Below, piece after piece: positions 50,943 to 59,475 of a stretch of DNA of 64,000 nt. The stretch is from Natrinema salaciae. Its GTDB lineage: Archaea > Halobacteriota > Halobacteria > Halobacteriales > Natrialbaceae. The position numbers were made by a program, and so were the translations under genes. Each line of letters begins with the position of its first letter. Position 1 is the stretch's first letter. Location of the stretch: positions 444,473 through 508,472 of the forward strand of contig NZ_FOFD01000004.1 of NCBI RefSeq assembly GCF_900110865.1. The letters are read 5' to 3'. The notes beneath the pieces are model-generated. The model ran no database searches, was not told where the DNA came from, and saw nothing but the letters and a program-made list of their open reading frames with translations.

Positions 50943-52816
50943 GGCGCTTCGGCTTCGGCCTCGATCTCGTCGCCGTCAGCCGCCTCGGCGGGCTCCTGGG
51001 CCTGCTCGATCAGTTCCTCGAGAGGTTGGTCCGTTAGCTCGTTTCTGAGCAGGACGTCGACCGGCAGCGTCGGCGCGCCGTCGACGAGGTTCTCGAGGAG
51101 GACGAGCCGTTCGCGGGCCCGAGACATCCCGACGTAGAAGACGCGGCGCTCGTTGTCGGTCAATACCGGAACCGGCGAGGTGGTCTTGGTGAACTCCTCG
51201 CAGCCGGGGATGGCCTTGGGGTCGTCGACGGTGGCGACCATCTGCTCGACGACCTTCTCGGTGAGGTCGGTCCCGACGAGGACGTGGTCGGCCTCGCGAC
51301 CCTTCGCGGAGTGGATCGTGCCGACGCGGACGCGGTCGGTGTCCATCCCCTGATACTCGCCGATCGAGAAGTACGAGCGGACGCTCTTCTTCTGGAAGTT
51401 CGTTACCTTCCGGAGCATGTCCGACGCGGACGCGGGGCCCGGCATGAACGGCGCGTGGTCTTCGATGACCTCGGCGGGGATCATGAGTTGCTCGAGGTCG
51501 TCGATACCGGCCTCCTCCTGGCGCTCGTCGATCTCGTCGAAGAGGGCGTCGCGCTCGTTGGTCCCGAAGGCCGACTCCTGGAGCATGTCGGCGAGTCGAC
51601 GGGCCTGCAGCCCGGTGACGTCCTCGCCCTCGTCGATCGCTTCGACCGCGCGGACGTACTGGGTGAGCCGGTCGGTCCACATTCGCTGGTCGGTCAGCGA
51701 GGTGAACGGAACCCCTTCGGTGATGAACTCGTCGATGAACTGAAACATCTGGTAGCGAGCCCGGAACAGCACCATGATGGTGCCGTCGCCCTCGACGAGC
51801 GTGCGCCGAACCATCCGGACCACGTCGAGCATCGACGCGTTCGTGCGCGCCTCGACGGCACCGCCTTCCTTGCGCGGCTTGAGGTCCTTGTCCTGGCGCT
51901 GCTCGATGTGACGGATCTCCTTGTTGACCGCGTTGAGGACGTTCGACGGAAGTCGGTAGGAGTTGGGTAGAATGATGTCCTCGTCGACCTGCTCCTCGAG
52001 CAGGAGCGCGGGGTCGGCACCTTGCCAGGAGTAGACGACCTGGTCGTCGTCGCCGGCGATCAGGACCTGCTCCATGTGGGGCTTCCACTCCTCGTAGACG
52101 TCGTACTGGAGCGTGGTGATGTCCTGAAACTCGTCGATCACCAGGTAATCGACGCTCGGCAGGAGCGAGCGCTGTTTGACCCGCTCGAGCATGTCGGCGA
52201 AGCCGATCTTGCCCTGTTCGCCCTTGTAGGAGCGCCAGGCGCGGATAGCCTCGGGGACGTCGATCCGGTCGTCGTCGCTGGGCCAGGTCGGGGTGTACTT
52301 GTTGCCCTCCTGGGCGTTCGGATCGATCTCTGGGGGGAGGCGGACCTCTTCCTCGTCCCACTGGAAGGGGACGTCGTACCAGTCGGAGACGTCGCGGCTG
52401 GTCCGCTGGAGCCACTGGCTGGTTGCGATGACCTTGTTTCCGATCGTCGTCGATCGGGCGGTGCGGCGGCCGGCACCCGAATACTCGTCCTCGTACTCGA
52501 TACCGTACTCCTCACAGAACTCCTCCTTATCGGACTCGCCGATAACGTCGCTTCGGGAGAGATCGAGGAGCTCGTACGCCTTCGCGTGCATCGTACAGAC
52601 GTTGCCCTGCAGTGCACGCGGGCTCTCGTCGAGTCGGTCGGCGAGGCGTTCGCGAACCTCCTGCGCTGCCGCTCGCGTGTACGAAACGACGAGAATGTCC
52701 CGGAAGGTGACGCCGTCCTGTTCGAGAATTTCCTCAACGTGGTCGAGAAGGGCAGTCGTCTTGCCACTCCCCGGACCACCGAACAGGCGAGTAACCGTCG
52801 CGTCCGTCGTAGTCAT
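50939..52816 (-). CDS. UvrD/Rep-family (SF1A) DNA helicase
   Basis: A 625-residue helicase. Motifs: Walker A LFGGPGSGKTTALLDHVEEI, Ia VVSYTRAAAQEVRERL, II VDYLVIDEFQDITTLQYDVY, III VLIAGDDDQVVYSWQGADPA, IV NSYRLP, V VRVGTIHSAKGREADHVLVG and VI RRVFYVGMSRARERLVLLEN. It unwinds DNA 3'-5' with ATP and is probably for repair or replication restart. The C-terminus (AEAADGDEIEAEAEAP) is acidic. It starts at 52816 and its stop overlaps the start of the M24-like gene. Confidence 0.88.
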   Translation of the reverse strand: MTTTDATVTRLFGGPGSGKTTALLDHVEEILEQDGVTFRDILVVSYTRAAAQEVRERLADRLDESPRALQGNVCTMHAKAYELLDLSRSDVIGESDKEEFCEEYGIEYEDEYSGAGRRTARSTTIGNKVIATSQWLQRTSRDVSDWYDVPFQWDEEEVRLPPEIDPNAQEGNKYTPTWPSDDDRIDVPEAIRAWRSYKGEQGKIGFADMLERVKQRSLLPSVDYLVIDEFQDITTLQYDVYEEWKPHMEQVLIAGDDDQVVYSWQGADPALLLEEQVDEDIILPNSYRLPSNVLNAVNKEIRHIEQRQDKDLKPRKEGGAVEARTNASMLDVVRMVRRTLVEGDGTIMVLFRARYQMFQFIDEFITEGVPFTSLTDQRMWTDRLTQYVRAVEAIDEGEDVTGLQARRLADMLQESAFGTNERDALFDEIDERQEEAGIDDLEQLMIPAEVIEDHAPFMPGPASASDMLRKVTNFQKKSVRSYFSIGEYQGMDTDRVRVGTIHSAKGREADHVLVGTDLTEKVVEQMVATVDDPKAIPGCEEFTKTTSPVPVLTDNERRVFYVGMSRARERLVLLENLVDGAPTLPVDVLLRNELTDQPLEELIEQAQEPAEAADGDEIEAEAEAP

Positions 52817-52879
52817 TGTAGCTGTACAGGAGCGCGACACCCATAAGTGACGTGGGTTTTCTTCGACAGGAACTCCCGG

Positions 52880-53038
52880 TCAGGGATCTCGGGGTGAGCG
52901 GGCATCTCGGACGTCGGCACCGTCGCGGATTTTGTCCTGGCAGTCCGGACAGACGCGCGGATCGTCGACCCCGCGCGGGGTGAAAACCCGGGCGTACGCG
53001 TCCGTGACGAACGCGCCGCAGTTCTGGCATTCCGGCAT
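52880..53038 (-). CDS. DUF7563-type small zinc ribbon protein
   Basis: A 52-residue protein upstream of the helicase gene in the same direction: MPECQNCGAFVTDAYARVFT then DPRVCPDCQDKIRDGADVRD. Two C-x2-C knuckles form a zinc ribbon as in DUF7563. Too short for ORF tracks at 60 codons, but the conserved Cys pattern and downstream position support it as real. It may be co-transcribed with the helicase. Confidence 0.72.
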   Translation of the reverse strand: MPECQNCGAFVTDAYARVFTPRGVDDPRVCPDCQDKIRDGADVRDARSPRDP

Positions 53039-53193
53039 GAGTCTTCTTAATGGGATATGACCAGTGCGGGATTATAATTGTATCGAAGCTTCGGTGAAAA
53101 AACCGCCGGAAAGCGGTGGTGCTCGTTCGTCGGACCTGATAAAAGGGGGGGACGAGCGACGACGAACCGCGATTCGCTACCGAATCCGCTGCG

Positions 53194-53379
53194 TTACGTC
53201 GCTGGCTCCCACCCGCAGACGGTACAGGAGTGAGCGGAAGTGTCGTGGAGTCCGCCACACTCCGGACACTGCTTCTTGTTATACTCCTGCTCCCACCCTA
53301 CTCGTTCGACCGAGTGACCGCGATCGGACAGGAATTGATCGATGACGTCGTCACCGGCATCGTCGGGTGAGGTTGCCAT
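53194..53379 (-). CDS. HVO_0416-type zinc finger protein
   Basis: A 61-residue protein: DDVIDQFLSDRGHSVERVGW, EQEYNKKQCPECGGLHDTSA, HSCTVCGWEP. The KQCPECGGLHD and CTVCGW zinc finger with the preceding helix matches the haloarchaeal HVO_0416 family. Start ATG 53379. It lies about 150 bases upstream of the DUF7563-type gene, same strand. Function unknown; DNA/RNA or protein binding likely. Confidence 0.75.
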   Translation of the reverse strand: MATSPDDAGDDVIDQFLSDRGHSVERVGWEQEYNKKQCPECGGLHDTSAHSCTVCGWEPAT

Positions 53380-53521
53380 AAGTGTGTGAACGTACACCAC
53401 ACTATTAAATCGTGTGGTCGCTGAAGATCCTGCCTCCACCGTCGGCGGCCGAACGAATCGGCCGGCTGATCGGCCTAGACCGACCCACGGACTTTTCTCG
53501 CTCTCGAGCCAACTTCCGTCT

Positions 53522-54376
53522 ATGAGCGACCTGCGCCTCGATGCGACCCAGCTCGATCGCTATTCGAGACACGTCATCATGGACGAGATCGGCCCCGAGG
53601 GCCAGCAACGGCTCCTCGAGGGCTCCGTACTGATCGTCGGCGCGGGCGGCCTCGGCTCGCCGGCGATTCAGTACCTCGCCGCGGCCGGCGTCGGCCGACT
53701 GGGAATCGCCGACGACGACGTCGTCGAACGGTCGAATCTGCAACGCCAGATCGTCCACAGCGACGGCGACGTGGGCCGCCCGAAAGTCGAGAGCGCGGCC
53801 GACTACGTCGCGGCGCTGAACCCCGACATCGACGTCGAGACCCACGAGACGCGGGTCACGCCGGACACCGTCGACGACCTCGTCGCGTCGTACGACGTGG
53901 TCCTCGACGCGAGCGACAACTTCGCCACTCGGTACCTGCTCAACGACCACTGCGTCCTCACCGGAACCCCGCTCTCTCACGGCGCGATCTACCGGTTCGA
54001 GGGACAGATCACGACCTTCACGAACGAACGCGACGGCGACGACTCACCGCCGTGTTACCGCTGTATCTTCCCCGAAGCACCCGAACCCGGCACCGTGCCC
54101 GACTGTGCCACCACGGGCGTACTCGGCGTCCTCCCGGGTACCGTCGGCTGCATCCAGGCCACCGAGGTCGTCAAGTATCTGCTCGAGACGGGCGACCTGC
54201 TCGAGACGGGCGACCTGCTCGAGGGACGGCTGCTGCTGTACGACGCGATGGACATGCGTTTCGAGGAGGTTCCGGTTCGGCCGAACCCGGCCTGTCCGGT
54301 CTGCGGTGACGACCCCGAGATCGAGTCCGTCGCCGACGTGGCCTACGAGGGGACCTGCGAGATTTCGGCGGACTGA
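53522..54376 (+). CDS. ubaA: SAMP-activating E1-like protein UbaA
   Basis: A 284-residue ThiF/MoeB-family adenylyltransferase. Motifs: GSVLIVGAGGLGSPAIQYLA (ATP), RLGIADDDVVERSNLQRQIV, the catalytic Cys in VPDCATTGVLGVLPGTVGCI and a CxxC zinc pair (CYRC and CPVC). In Haloferax UbaA activates SAMP proteins for protein conjugation, tRNA thiolation and molybdopterin synthesis. The stretch LLETGDLLETGDLLEG contains a tandem 18-bp duplication, absent from the usual LLETGDLLEGRL. Other genes of that pathway in the window are moaE and the JAMM protease. Confidence 0.9.
   Translation: MSDLRLDATQLDRYSRHVIMDEIGPEGQQRLLEGSVLIVGAGGLGSPAIQYLAAAGVGRLGIADDDVVERSNLQRQIVHSDGDVGRPKVESAADYVAALNPDIDVETHETRVTPDTVDDLVASYDVVLDASDNFATRYLLNDHCVLTGTPLSHGAIYRFEGQITTFTNERDGDDSPPCYRCIFPEAPEPGTVPDCATTGVLGVLPGTVGCIQATEVVKYLLETGDLLETGDLLEGRLLLYDAMDMRFEEVPVRPNPACPVCGDDPEIESVADVAYEGTCEISAD
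54179..54223 (+). repeat. 18-bp tandem duplication inside ubaA (2.5 copies)
   Basis: CTGCTCGAGACGGGCGAC occurs at 54179-54196 and again at 54197-54214, followed by the half copy CTGCTCGAG. It adds six residues (LLETGD) in frame to UbaA in the surface region after the catalytic core. Confidence 0.9.
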
Positions 54377-54398
54377 GCGCGACCCCGACGACGACCGG

Positions 54399-55301
54399 CT
54401 ACGGCGTACCGACGCGGCGGCGTCTACCGGTCAGGTAGACCACCGACGAGAGCCAGAGCGCGACGACGAACCCGTACACGCCGTCCCCCGACGGGTTCGC
54501 CGACTCGAGGAAGGTCGCTCCCTGGGAGACGAGCACGTAGACGCCGAGCGGCGCGCCGACGTACGCCCAGTAGTTCGGCACCCAGTCACGTCCCACTTCG
54601 TGGAGCGTGACCGCGTCCTCGAAGAGCGCGACGATGGCGACGACGGAAAACGGGACCAGGGCGAGCAACGCCAGCACCGAAATGGCGAATCCGGCTCCGT
54701 TGTCGGGCCCGAAGACGAACACGGAGAGCACCGCCGCCGGGGCGAAGAGGACGTACGCGGCGATCCATCGCCACCAGCCGGACGCGTCGCCGTCCGGATT
54801 CTGGCGCGCCCGCGAACGGGCCCTGTCGCGGGCCCGATCGCCCCGCACGGCCAGCCAGTCGCCGACGACCGCACCGATCGCCCCCGAGAGGGCGAACAGG
54901 CCGACGGCGAACGGGATCGTAACGGGGAGCAAGGCAGCGGCGATCGCGGCCTGCCATCCGGACAGATACCGAACGAGCTCGAGTACGCTGATCGTCGCCC
55001 AGAGTACCGCGGGGACGGAACCGACGACGCCGGCGACGATCCCGGCCCGTCGGCTCGCGGCGGGTCGCTTGCCGTAGCGAATTCCTTCGAGCAGCCCGAC
55101 GTCGCCGTTCGGCGCAGATCGGTCGGCGTAGTGGAAGCCGACGAGCAAGCCGGCTCCGAACGCGGCCGTGCCCGAAACCGTCGTCGGAGCGGATTCCCAC
55201 GAGAGGACGACGGTGAACGGAATCGACACGAGTCCGACCAGGACCGCCGTTCGGAACCGCTCGTCGGTCAGGTCCGCGAAGGTGTTTCGACCCGGGGACA
55301 T
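54399..55301 (-). CDS. Multi-span membrane protein, DUF5518-like N-terminal region
   Basis: A 300-residue membrane protein with about seven or eight helices. The first half (FRTAVLVGLVSIPFTVVLSW, FGAGLLVGFHYADRSAPNGD, AAIAAALLPVTIPFAVGLFA) resembles haloarchaeal DUF5518 membrane proteins; the second half (WWRWIAAYVLFAPAAVLSVF, APLGVYVLVSQGATFLESAN) is another helical block. A charged loop lies between. Start ATG 55301. Function unknown; converges with ubaA. Confidence 0.65.
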   Translation of the reverse strand: MSPGRNTFADLTDERFRTAVLVGLVSIPFTVVLSWESAPTTVSGTAAFGAGLLVGFHYADRSAPNGDVGLLEGIRYGKRPAASRRAGIVAGVVGSVPAVLWATISVLELVRYLSGWQAAIAAALLPVTIPFAVGLFALSGAIGAVVGDWLAVRGDRARDRARSRARQNPDGDASGWWRWIAAYVLFAPAAVLSVFVFGPDNGAGFAISVLALLALVPFSVVAIVALFEDAVTLHEVGRDWVPNYWAYVGAPLGVYVLVSQGATFLESANPSGDGVYGFVVALWLSSVVYLTGRRRRVGTP

Positions 55302-55421
55302 CAGATTTCCTTACTGTCACTACACTGCAGTAATTGAAAGGTCCTGCGGTCCGACTCACCGCCGACCGCATCCACCGCTCGAGCGCGCTCCCGGCAGCGT
55401 CGCGTCCGATCCGCGACCGCC

Positions 55422-56207
55422 TCAGCTCCGCAACAGCCCGCCGTCGATCGGCACCTCAGCCCCGTTGACGAAACTCGAACGCGGACTCGAGAGGAACGCG
55501 ACGACGTCGCCGAGTTCCCGCGGTTCGCCGATGCGGTCCATCGGGATCTCGCTCGCCATCGCTTCCAGCCCCGCCTCGTAGTCGTCGTACGTGCCGCGCT
55601 CGATGCCGGCCTCGATCAGTTCTTCGATCCGGGCCGTCTCGATCGTCCCCGGCAGGACGGCGTTGGCCCGGATCTCGGGCGCGAACTCCCGCGAGACCGT
55701 CTTGACGAGGCCGATCACGCCCCGACGCACCGAGTTCGAGAGCAGCAAACCGTCCGCGACCTCCCGAACCGTCCGCGAGGTGATGCAGGTGATCGTCCCG
55801 TGCGCCGACTCGAGCAGGTGGTCGTAGGCCGCCTCGATCGTCCAGACGACGCTCATCACCAGCAGGTCGTAGGCCTGATACCAGTCCTGTTCGTCGGTCT
55901 CGAGGAACGTCGTGCTCGGCGGACCGCCCGACGAGGTGACGAGGTGGTCGATCCCGCCGAAGGCGTCGACCGCCTCGCTCACGAAGTGGGAGACGTCGTC
56001 GGGGGCCGTGAGGTCCGTCTGCACGGCGAGGACGTCGCCCGATCCCGTCGCCGCGAGGTCCGAACGGGCGTCCTCGAGTCGCCGTTCGTCCCGGCCGCAG
56101 ATCGCGACGTTCGCGCCCGCTTCCGCGAGCGCCTGTACGCTCGCGAACCCGAGGCCGCTCGAGGAGGCCGTCACCAGTGCGCCGTTGCCGTCGAGGTCGA
56201 AGTCCAT
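55422..56207 (-). CDS. Short-chain dehydrogenase/reductase lacking the Tyr-Lys catalytic pair
   Basis: A 261-residue SDR. Rossmann motif NGALVTASSSGLGFASVQAL, Asp-like cofactor region (GRDERRLEDARSDLA), NxxG-like DHLVTSSGGPPS, and DGGLL end. But where YxxxK is normally found, the sequence reads LLLSNSVRRGVIGLVKTVSR: the Tyr and Lys are absent. A subgroup of 3-oxoacyl-ACP-reductase-like SDRs is known to lack the canonical YxxxK, and this protein resembles it. Its catalytic ability is doubtful. Start ATG 56207. Confidence 0.8.
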   Translation of the reverse strand: MDFDLDGNGALVTASSSGLGFASVQALAEAGANVAICGRDERRLEDARSDLAATGSGDVLAVQTDLTAPDDVSHFVSEAVDAFGGIDHLVTSSGGPPSTTFLETDEQDWYQAYDLLVMSVVWTIEAAYDHLLESAHGTITCITSRTVREVADGLLLSNSVRRGVIGLVKTVSREFAPEIRANAVLPGTIETARIEELIEAGIERGTYDDYEAGLEAMASEIPMDRIGEPRELGDVVAFLSSPRSSFVNGAEVPIDGGLLRS

Positions 56208-56315
56208 ATCGGAGTCGACGGCGGCGGCGTACAAATCTCTCGGGGAGCCGTGCGATTTCGACCCGTCGATCGAGATCAGAACAGATACTTCCGCGAGCGG
56301 GGAACTACGACTACG

Positions 56316-56639
56316 ATGTCCTGGCCGCTGCTGTTCCTCGCCGGACTGCTCGAGATCGCGTGGGCGATCGGATTGCAGTACTCGGACGGATTTTCGAAAC
56401 CGGTTCCGACGGTCGGAACCGCGATCGCGATGATTCTGAGTCTGATTCTGCTCGCGAGAGCGATTCGCGAACTCCCGATCGGAACGGCGTACGCGGTCTG
56501 GACGGGTATCGGGGCGGTCGGGACGGCGTTACTCGGCATCGTCCTGTTCGACGAACCGGTGACGGCCGCTCGGCTCGCGTTCATCTCGCTCATCGTCGTC
56601 GGAATCGCCGGACTGCACTCCGTCTCGACCGTCCACTGA
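56316..56639 (+). CDS. SMR-family small multidrug/guanidinium exporter (SugE/Gdx-like)
   Basis: A 107-residue four-helix transporter: SWPLLFLAGLLEIAWAIGLQ (conserved E of helix 1), YSDGFSKPVPTVGTAIAMIL, IGTAYAVWTGIGAVGTALLG (GTAYAVWTGIG signature) and LAFISLIVVGIAG. It works as an antiparallel dimer exchanging protons for guanidinium or quaternary cations. The GTAYAVWTGIG with W-x-x-E helix 1 fits the Gdx/SugE branch. Divergent from the SDR gene. No guanidine riboswitch was seen upstream. Confidence 0.9.
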   Translation: MSWPLLFLAGLLEIAWAIGLQYSDGFSKPVPTVGTAIAMILSLILLARAIRELPIGTAYAVWTGIGAVGTALLGIVLFDEPVTAARLAFISLIVVGIAGLHSVSTVH

Positions 56640-56673
56640 CCGCGAGCGAGCGGCGTTCGGGACCGTCCCCTCG

Positions 56674-57132
56674 TCAGTCCTGATGGCGGACGCGAACCAT
56701 CCCGTTGGACGTCACGCCGACGATCAACGGCGTCGATACCTGTCGGCCGGTGACGGCAGGGCCGGCGGCGTCGCTGACGACTTTCATCAGGTCCGGGGCG
56801 GTGTGATCGACCTTGACGCCGGCCTCGTCGCAGGCGTCGTAGACCAGTTGTGGCACGTCGTAGAGGTCCGTTCCGGCGGGAACGCGAACCCGGACCGGCG
56901 CGCGGAGCGCCTCCGCGAACGCGATCGTCTCCCGCGCTTTCGCGACGTTCTCGCGGGCGCTAGACTCGATCGAGGAGACGTTGGCTCGCGAGGTCCCCAG
57001 TGCGTCGGCGATGTCCGCCTGCGAGACGTCGCGTTCGCGCAGCGCGAGCACCTGCGCCTGTCGGTAGGTCAGCACGTTGGTCTCCGGATCGAATCCGATC
57101 TCCGCGAGGAGTTCCTCGACGTCGTCGATCAC
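56674..57132 (-). CDS. Tfx family DNA-binding protein
   Basis: A 152-residue archaeal regulator. N-terminal HTH: NVLTYRQAQVLALRERDVSQ, ADIADALGTSRANVSSIESS, ARENVAKARETIAFAEALRA; then a C-terminal DUF-like Tfx domain (VRVRVPAGTDLYDVPQLVYD, PLIVGVTSNGMVRVRHQD). Tfx was first described as a regulator of the formylmethanofuran dehydrogenase operon in methanogens; in haloarchaea its target is not known, though molybdate-linked control is a possibility. Starts at GTG 57132. Confidence 0.85.
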   Translation of the reverse strand: MIDDVEELLAEIGFDPETNVLTYRQAQVLALRERDVSQADIADALGTSRANVSSIESSARENVAKARETIAFAEALRAPVRVRVPAGTDLYDVPQLVYDACDEAGVKVDHTAPDLMKVVSDAAGPAVTGRQVSTPLIVGVTSNGMVRVRHQD

Positions 57133-57359
57133 GGCGACACCCCACGCCCGCGTCCACAGGCTCGCGTGTCCATACCGTTATCTAGTTTTCGGCGGGATCA
57201 AAGCTTCCACGGTCTCGGTACCCGCGGTCGCCGATTTCGGCGTCGGCAACCGATTCCGAACGAGAGCACGACTCGCGGCACCGCCGGAGCGACGGACGGA
57301 AGCGACGGTCGACTGCCGGATCGCAACCGGCAAACGAGGGTGGACGGTCGCCGCTCGAG

Positions 57360-57716
57360 TCAGTCGGCCGACTGGCCGGGTGCGACGTACTCGTCTTCGG
57401 CCGGCGTGTCGGTGACGGACCGATGCGCCTGCCGGGCCAGCGAGCGGACGAATCGACCCACGTTCGCGGGACCGTCGTGCGGGCCGGGCGATCGGTAGCA
57501 GACGATCAGCGACCACATCGTCGCGACGCCGAGCGAACCGAACGCCGAGAAGCGCATTCCCATGGTCGCGTACGTCGCGGCGTAGACTGCGCCGATCGTC
57601 ATCGACGGGACGCTCGAGCCGAGCGGAATGTTGGCGGTCACGTCACGGACCGTCGGTGCGAGGAACACGATCGAGAGGACGCTCCCGGCCAGAAACACCA
57701 GATCTTGCCACATCAT
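57360..57716 (-). CDS. Small membrane protein with four hydrophobic helices
   Basis: A 118-residue protein: MMWQDLVFLAGSVLSIVFLA, PSMTIGAVYAATYATMGMRF, FGSLGVATMWSLIVCYRSPG. Three hydrophobic stretches are clear. The pattern (LVFLAGSVLSIVFLAPTVRD) resembles small haloarchaeal membrane proteins of unknown function. Two ATGs (57716 or 57713) are possible starts. The C-terminus is basic and then acidic. Confidence 0.6.
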   Translation of the reverse strand: MMWQDLVFLAGSVLSIVFLAPTVRDVTANIPLGSSVPSMTIGAVYAATYATMGMRFSAFGSLGVATMWSLIVCYRSPGPHDGPANVGRFVRSLARQAHRSVTDTPAEDEYVAPGQSAD

Positions 57717-57825
57717 GCCCAATCATAACTCGAGAATGAGTAAATACTTCTCGGTGCGCGACGGTGCGTGCGACGGCGGCCCACTCGCTGTCGATCAGCG
57801 GCGAGCCGACGTCGACGCGACGGGG

Positions 57826-58818
57826 TCAGTACTCGAGCGTCCAGCGCTCCTCGTCGGACGCCGCGAGTTCGTCGGCGACGCCGTCGGCCAGTCGATACTC
57901 GGTCCCCTCGCGGACGACGGTGCCCGCCCGCTCGAGGTGCTCGAGGTGTGCGTAGGACTCGCCGGGGCCGTGGAGGATGTGGATGCCCTCGAGATCGCCG
58001 AACAGGTCGGCGCTGACCGTCCACGTATCGCAGGGACCGAGCCGATCCAGCGCGTCGAGGACTCGCCAGGAGCGCTCTTCGTGATGGTCGATGATGTGCC
58101 GAGCGCGATCGGCGGGGTCGTCGATCGGATCGCGATGGCCCGGCCACGCGCGGTCGTAGCCCGCGTCGACGATCTCCTGCAATGCGCGGAGATACCGCTC
58201 GAGCGGCCGATCGACCCGCACGTCCGCCCCGCCGACGTTGGGCGTATAGACGGGGAGCAACGCATCCCCGGAGAACACCTGCCGTTGCCCGTCGAACTCC
58301 GCCCGGAACATGCTGAGACCGGCCGCGTGCCCGGAGGTGTGGACCACCTCGAGTTCGGTGTCGGCGACGGCGAACGTCTCGCCGTCCTCGAACGCGGTTA
58401 CGGTCGGCGTCTCGACCGTCGTTTCGCCGTCGACCATCCGCTCGAGCAGCGCCGCCTGGTCGTCCTCGGGCATCCCCCACTCTTCGAAGTACCGCTTCTG
58501 GCGGTCGTGCATCGCATTCCAGGCGTCCTCGTCGCCCTCGACCAGCGGCGCGTCGGCGGCGTGAACGTACACCTCGGCCCCACTCTCGGCCTGAATCTCA
58601 CCCGCCAGTCCGCAGTGATCGTGGTGCCAGTGGGTCAGGAAGATCCGGTCGACGTCGGCGAACGCGAGGTCGCGTTCGGCCAGCGCCGCCTCGAGTTGCT
58701 CGCGAGTCGTCGCCATCCAGTCGCCGGTATCGATCAGTACCGTCTCCGTGCCGTCCGAAAAGAGGTAGGCGTTGTTGTCTCCCTCGAAAGCCGAGTTCGA
58801 CAGCGGAATGCGTTCCAT
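57826..58818 (-). CDS. MBL-fold metallo-hydrolase (glyoxalase II-like)
   Basis: A 330-residue metallo-beta-lactamase fold protein. Zinc motif IFLTHWHHDHCGLAGEIQAE (HxHxDH), TSGHAAGLSMFRAE (H), SGDALLPVYTPNVGG (D), and RAWPGHRDPIDDPADRARHI (H). The C-terminal helical domain (LDALDRLGPCDTWTVSADLF, LEHLERAGTVVREGTEYRLA) is a winged-helix-like extension common in LACTB2-like proteins. Substrate unknown; thioester or RNA processing possible. ATG at 58818. Confidence 0.87.
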   Translation of the reverse strand: MERIPLSNSAFEGDNNAYLFSDGTETVLIDTGDWMATTREQLEAALAERDLAFADVDRIFLTHWHHDHCGLAGEIQAESGAEVYVHAADAPLVEGDEDAWNAMHDRQKRYFEEWGMPEDDQAALLERMVDGETTVETPTVTAFEDGETFAVADTELEVVHTSGHAAGLSMFRAEFDGQRQVFSGDALLPVYTPNVGGADVRVDRPLERYLRALQEIVDAGYDRAWPGHRDPIDDPADRARHIIDHHEERSWRVLDALDRLGPCDTWTVSADLFGDLEGIHILHGPGESYAHLEHLERAGTVVREGTEYRLADGVADELAASDEERWTLEY

Positions 58819-59007
58819 GCACCCATATCGCATGAGAACCGAGAAAACGTTATGTGAAGCGGCACACGACTCGCCGCGGGACGCGTTCGTCGGGCCAGCC
58901 GGCGCTGGGAGAGCGCGTGACGACCCGTCGTGAGGGTCCGGAGTACCGCGTTCCGGACGGAAAAACCGCTCAGAAGCGCACCGCCCGACTGTCCACTCGA
59001 GGGCGCT

Positions 59008-59475
59008 TCAGGAGCCCCAGAAGTTATCGCGGCTGCCGAGGCGCTCGCGCTGTGGACCGTCGTCTTCCGACTCTTCGGCGTCGGTGTCGACGTCGTCCCC
59101 AGCGGCGTTTTCGTCGTCGTCCTCGCCATCGTCGTCGGGGTCCATCGGCAGGAGTTCCAGTTCTTCCGCACGTGCGTGATTGCTGTGAACTCGCGTAATC
59201 TCGACGCGCGCACGGGCCTCCGGGAGGACCCCGTCGACCATCACGATGAACCCGTCTTCGGTACGGCCGACGCCGGCACCGCTCTCGTGCATGTCGACGA
59301 CGTCGATGACGACCTCCTCACCGGACTTGACCGGCTGCGTCTTGAGGTCCTCGATCGGCTGGCTGTAGTGGTTACACCACTCCTTGCCACCCCGATCACC
59401 GTAGTGTTGACATCCCATTCCCGAGATCCGCTCGGAGAAGCTCGGGCAGTCGTCGGCGAGTGGACAGTCTGCCAT
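59008..59475 (-). CDS. TRAM domain protein with Cys-rich N-terminus
   Basis: A 155-residue protein. The N-terminal part MADCPLADDCPSFSERISGM then GCQHYGDRGGKEWCNHYSQP has several Cys and His, possibly a zinc or iron-sulfur site. The central TRAM domain (VKSGEEVVIDVVDMHESGAG, VGRTEDGFIVMVDGVLPEAR, ARVEITRVHSNHARAE) binds RNA. The C-terminus is a disordered acidic tail. Such proteins in archaea act as cold-shock-like RNA chaperones or tRNA-binding modules. Divergent from etfB. Confidence 0.78.
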   Translation of the reverse strand: MADCPLADDCPSFSERISGMGCQHYGDRGGKEWCNHYSQPIEDLKTQPVKSGEEVVIDVVDMHESGAGVGRTEDGFIVMVDGVLPEARARVEITRVHSNHARAEELELLPMDPDDDGEDDDENAAGDDVDTDAEESEDDGPQRERLGSRDNFWGS

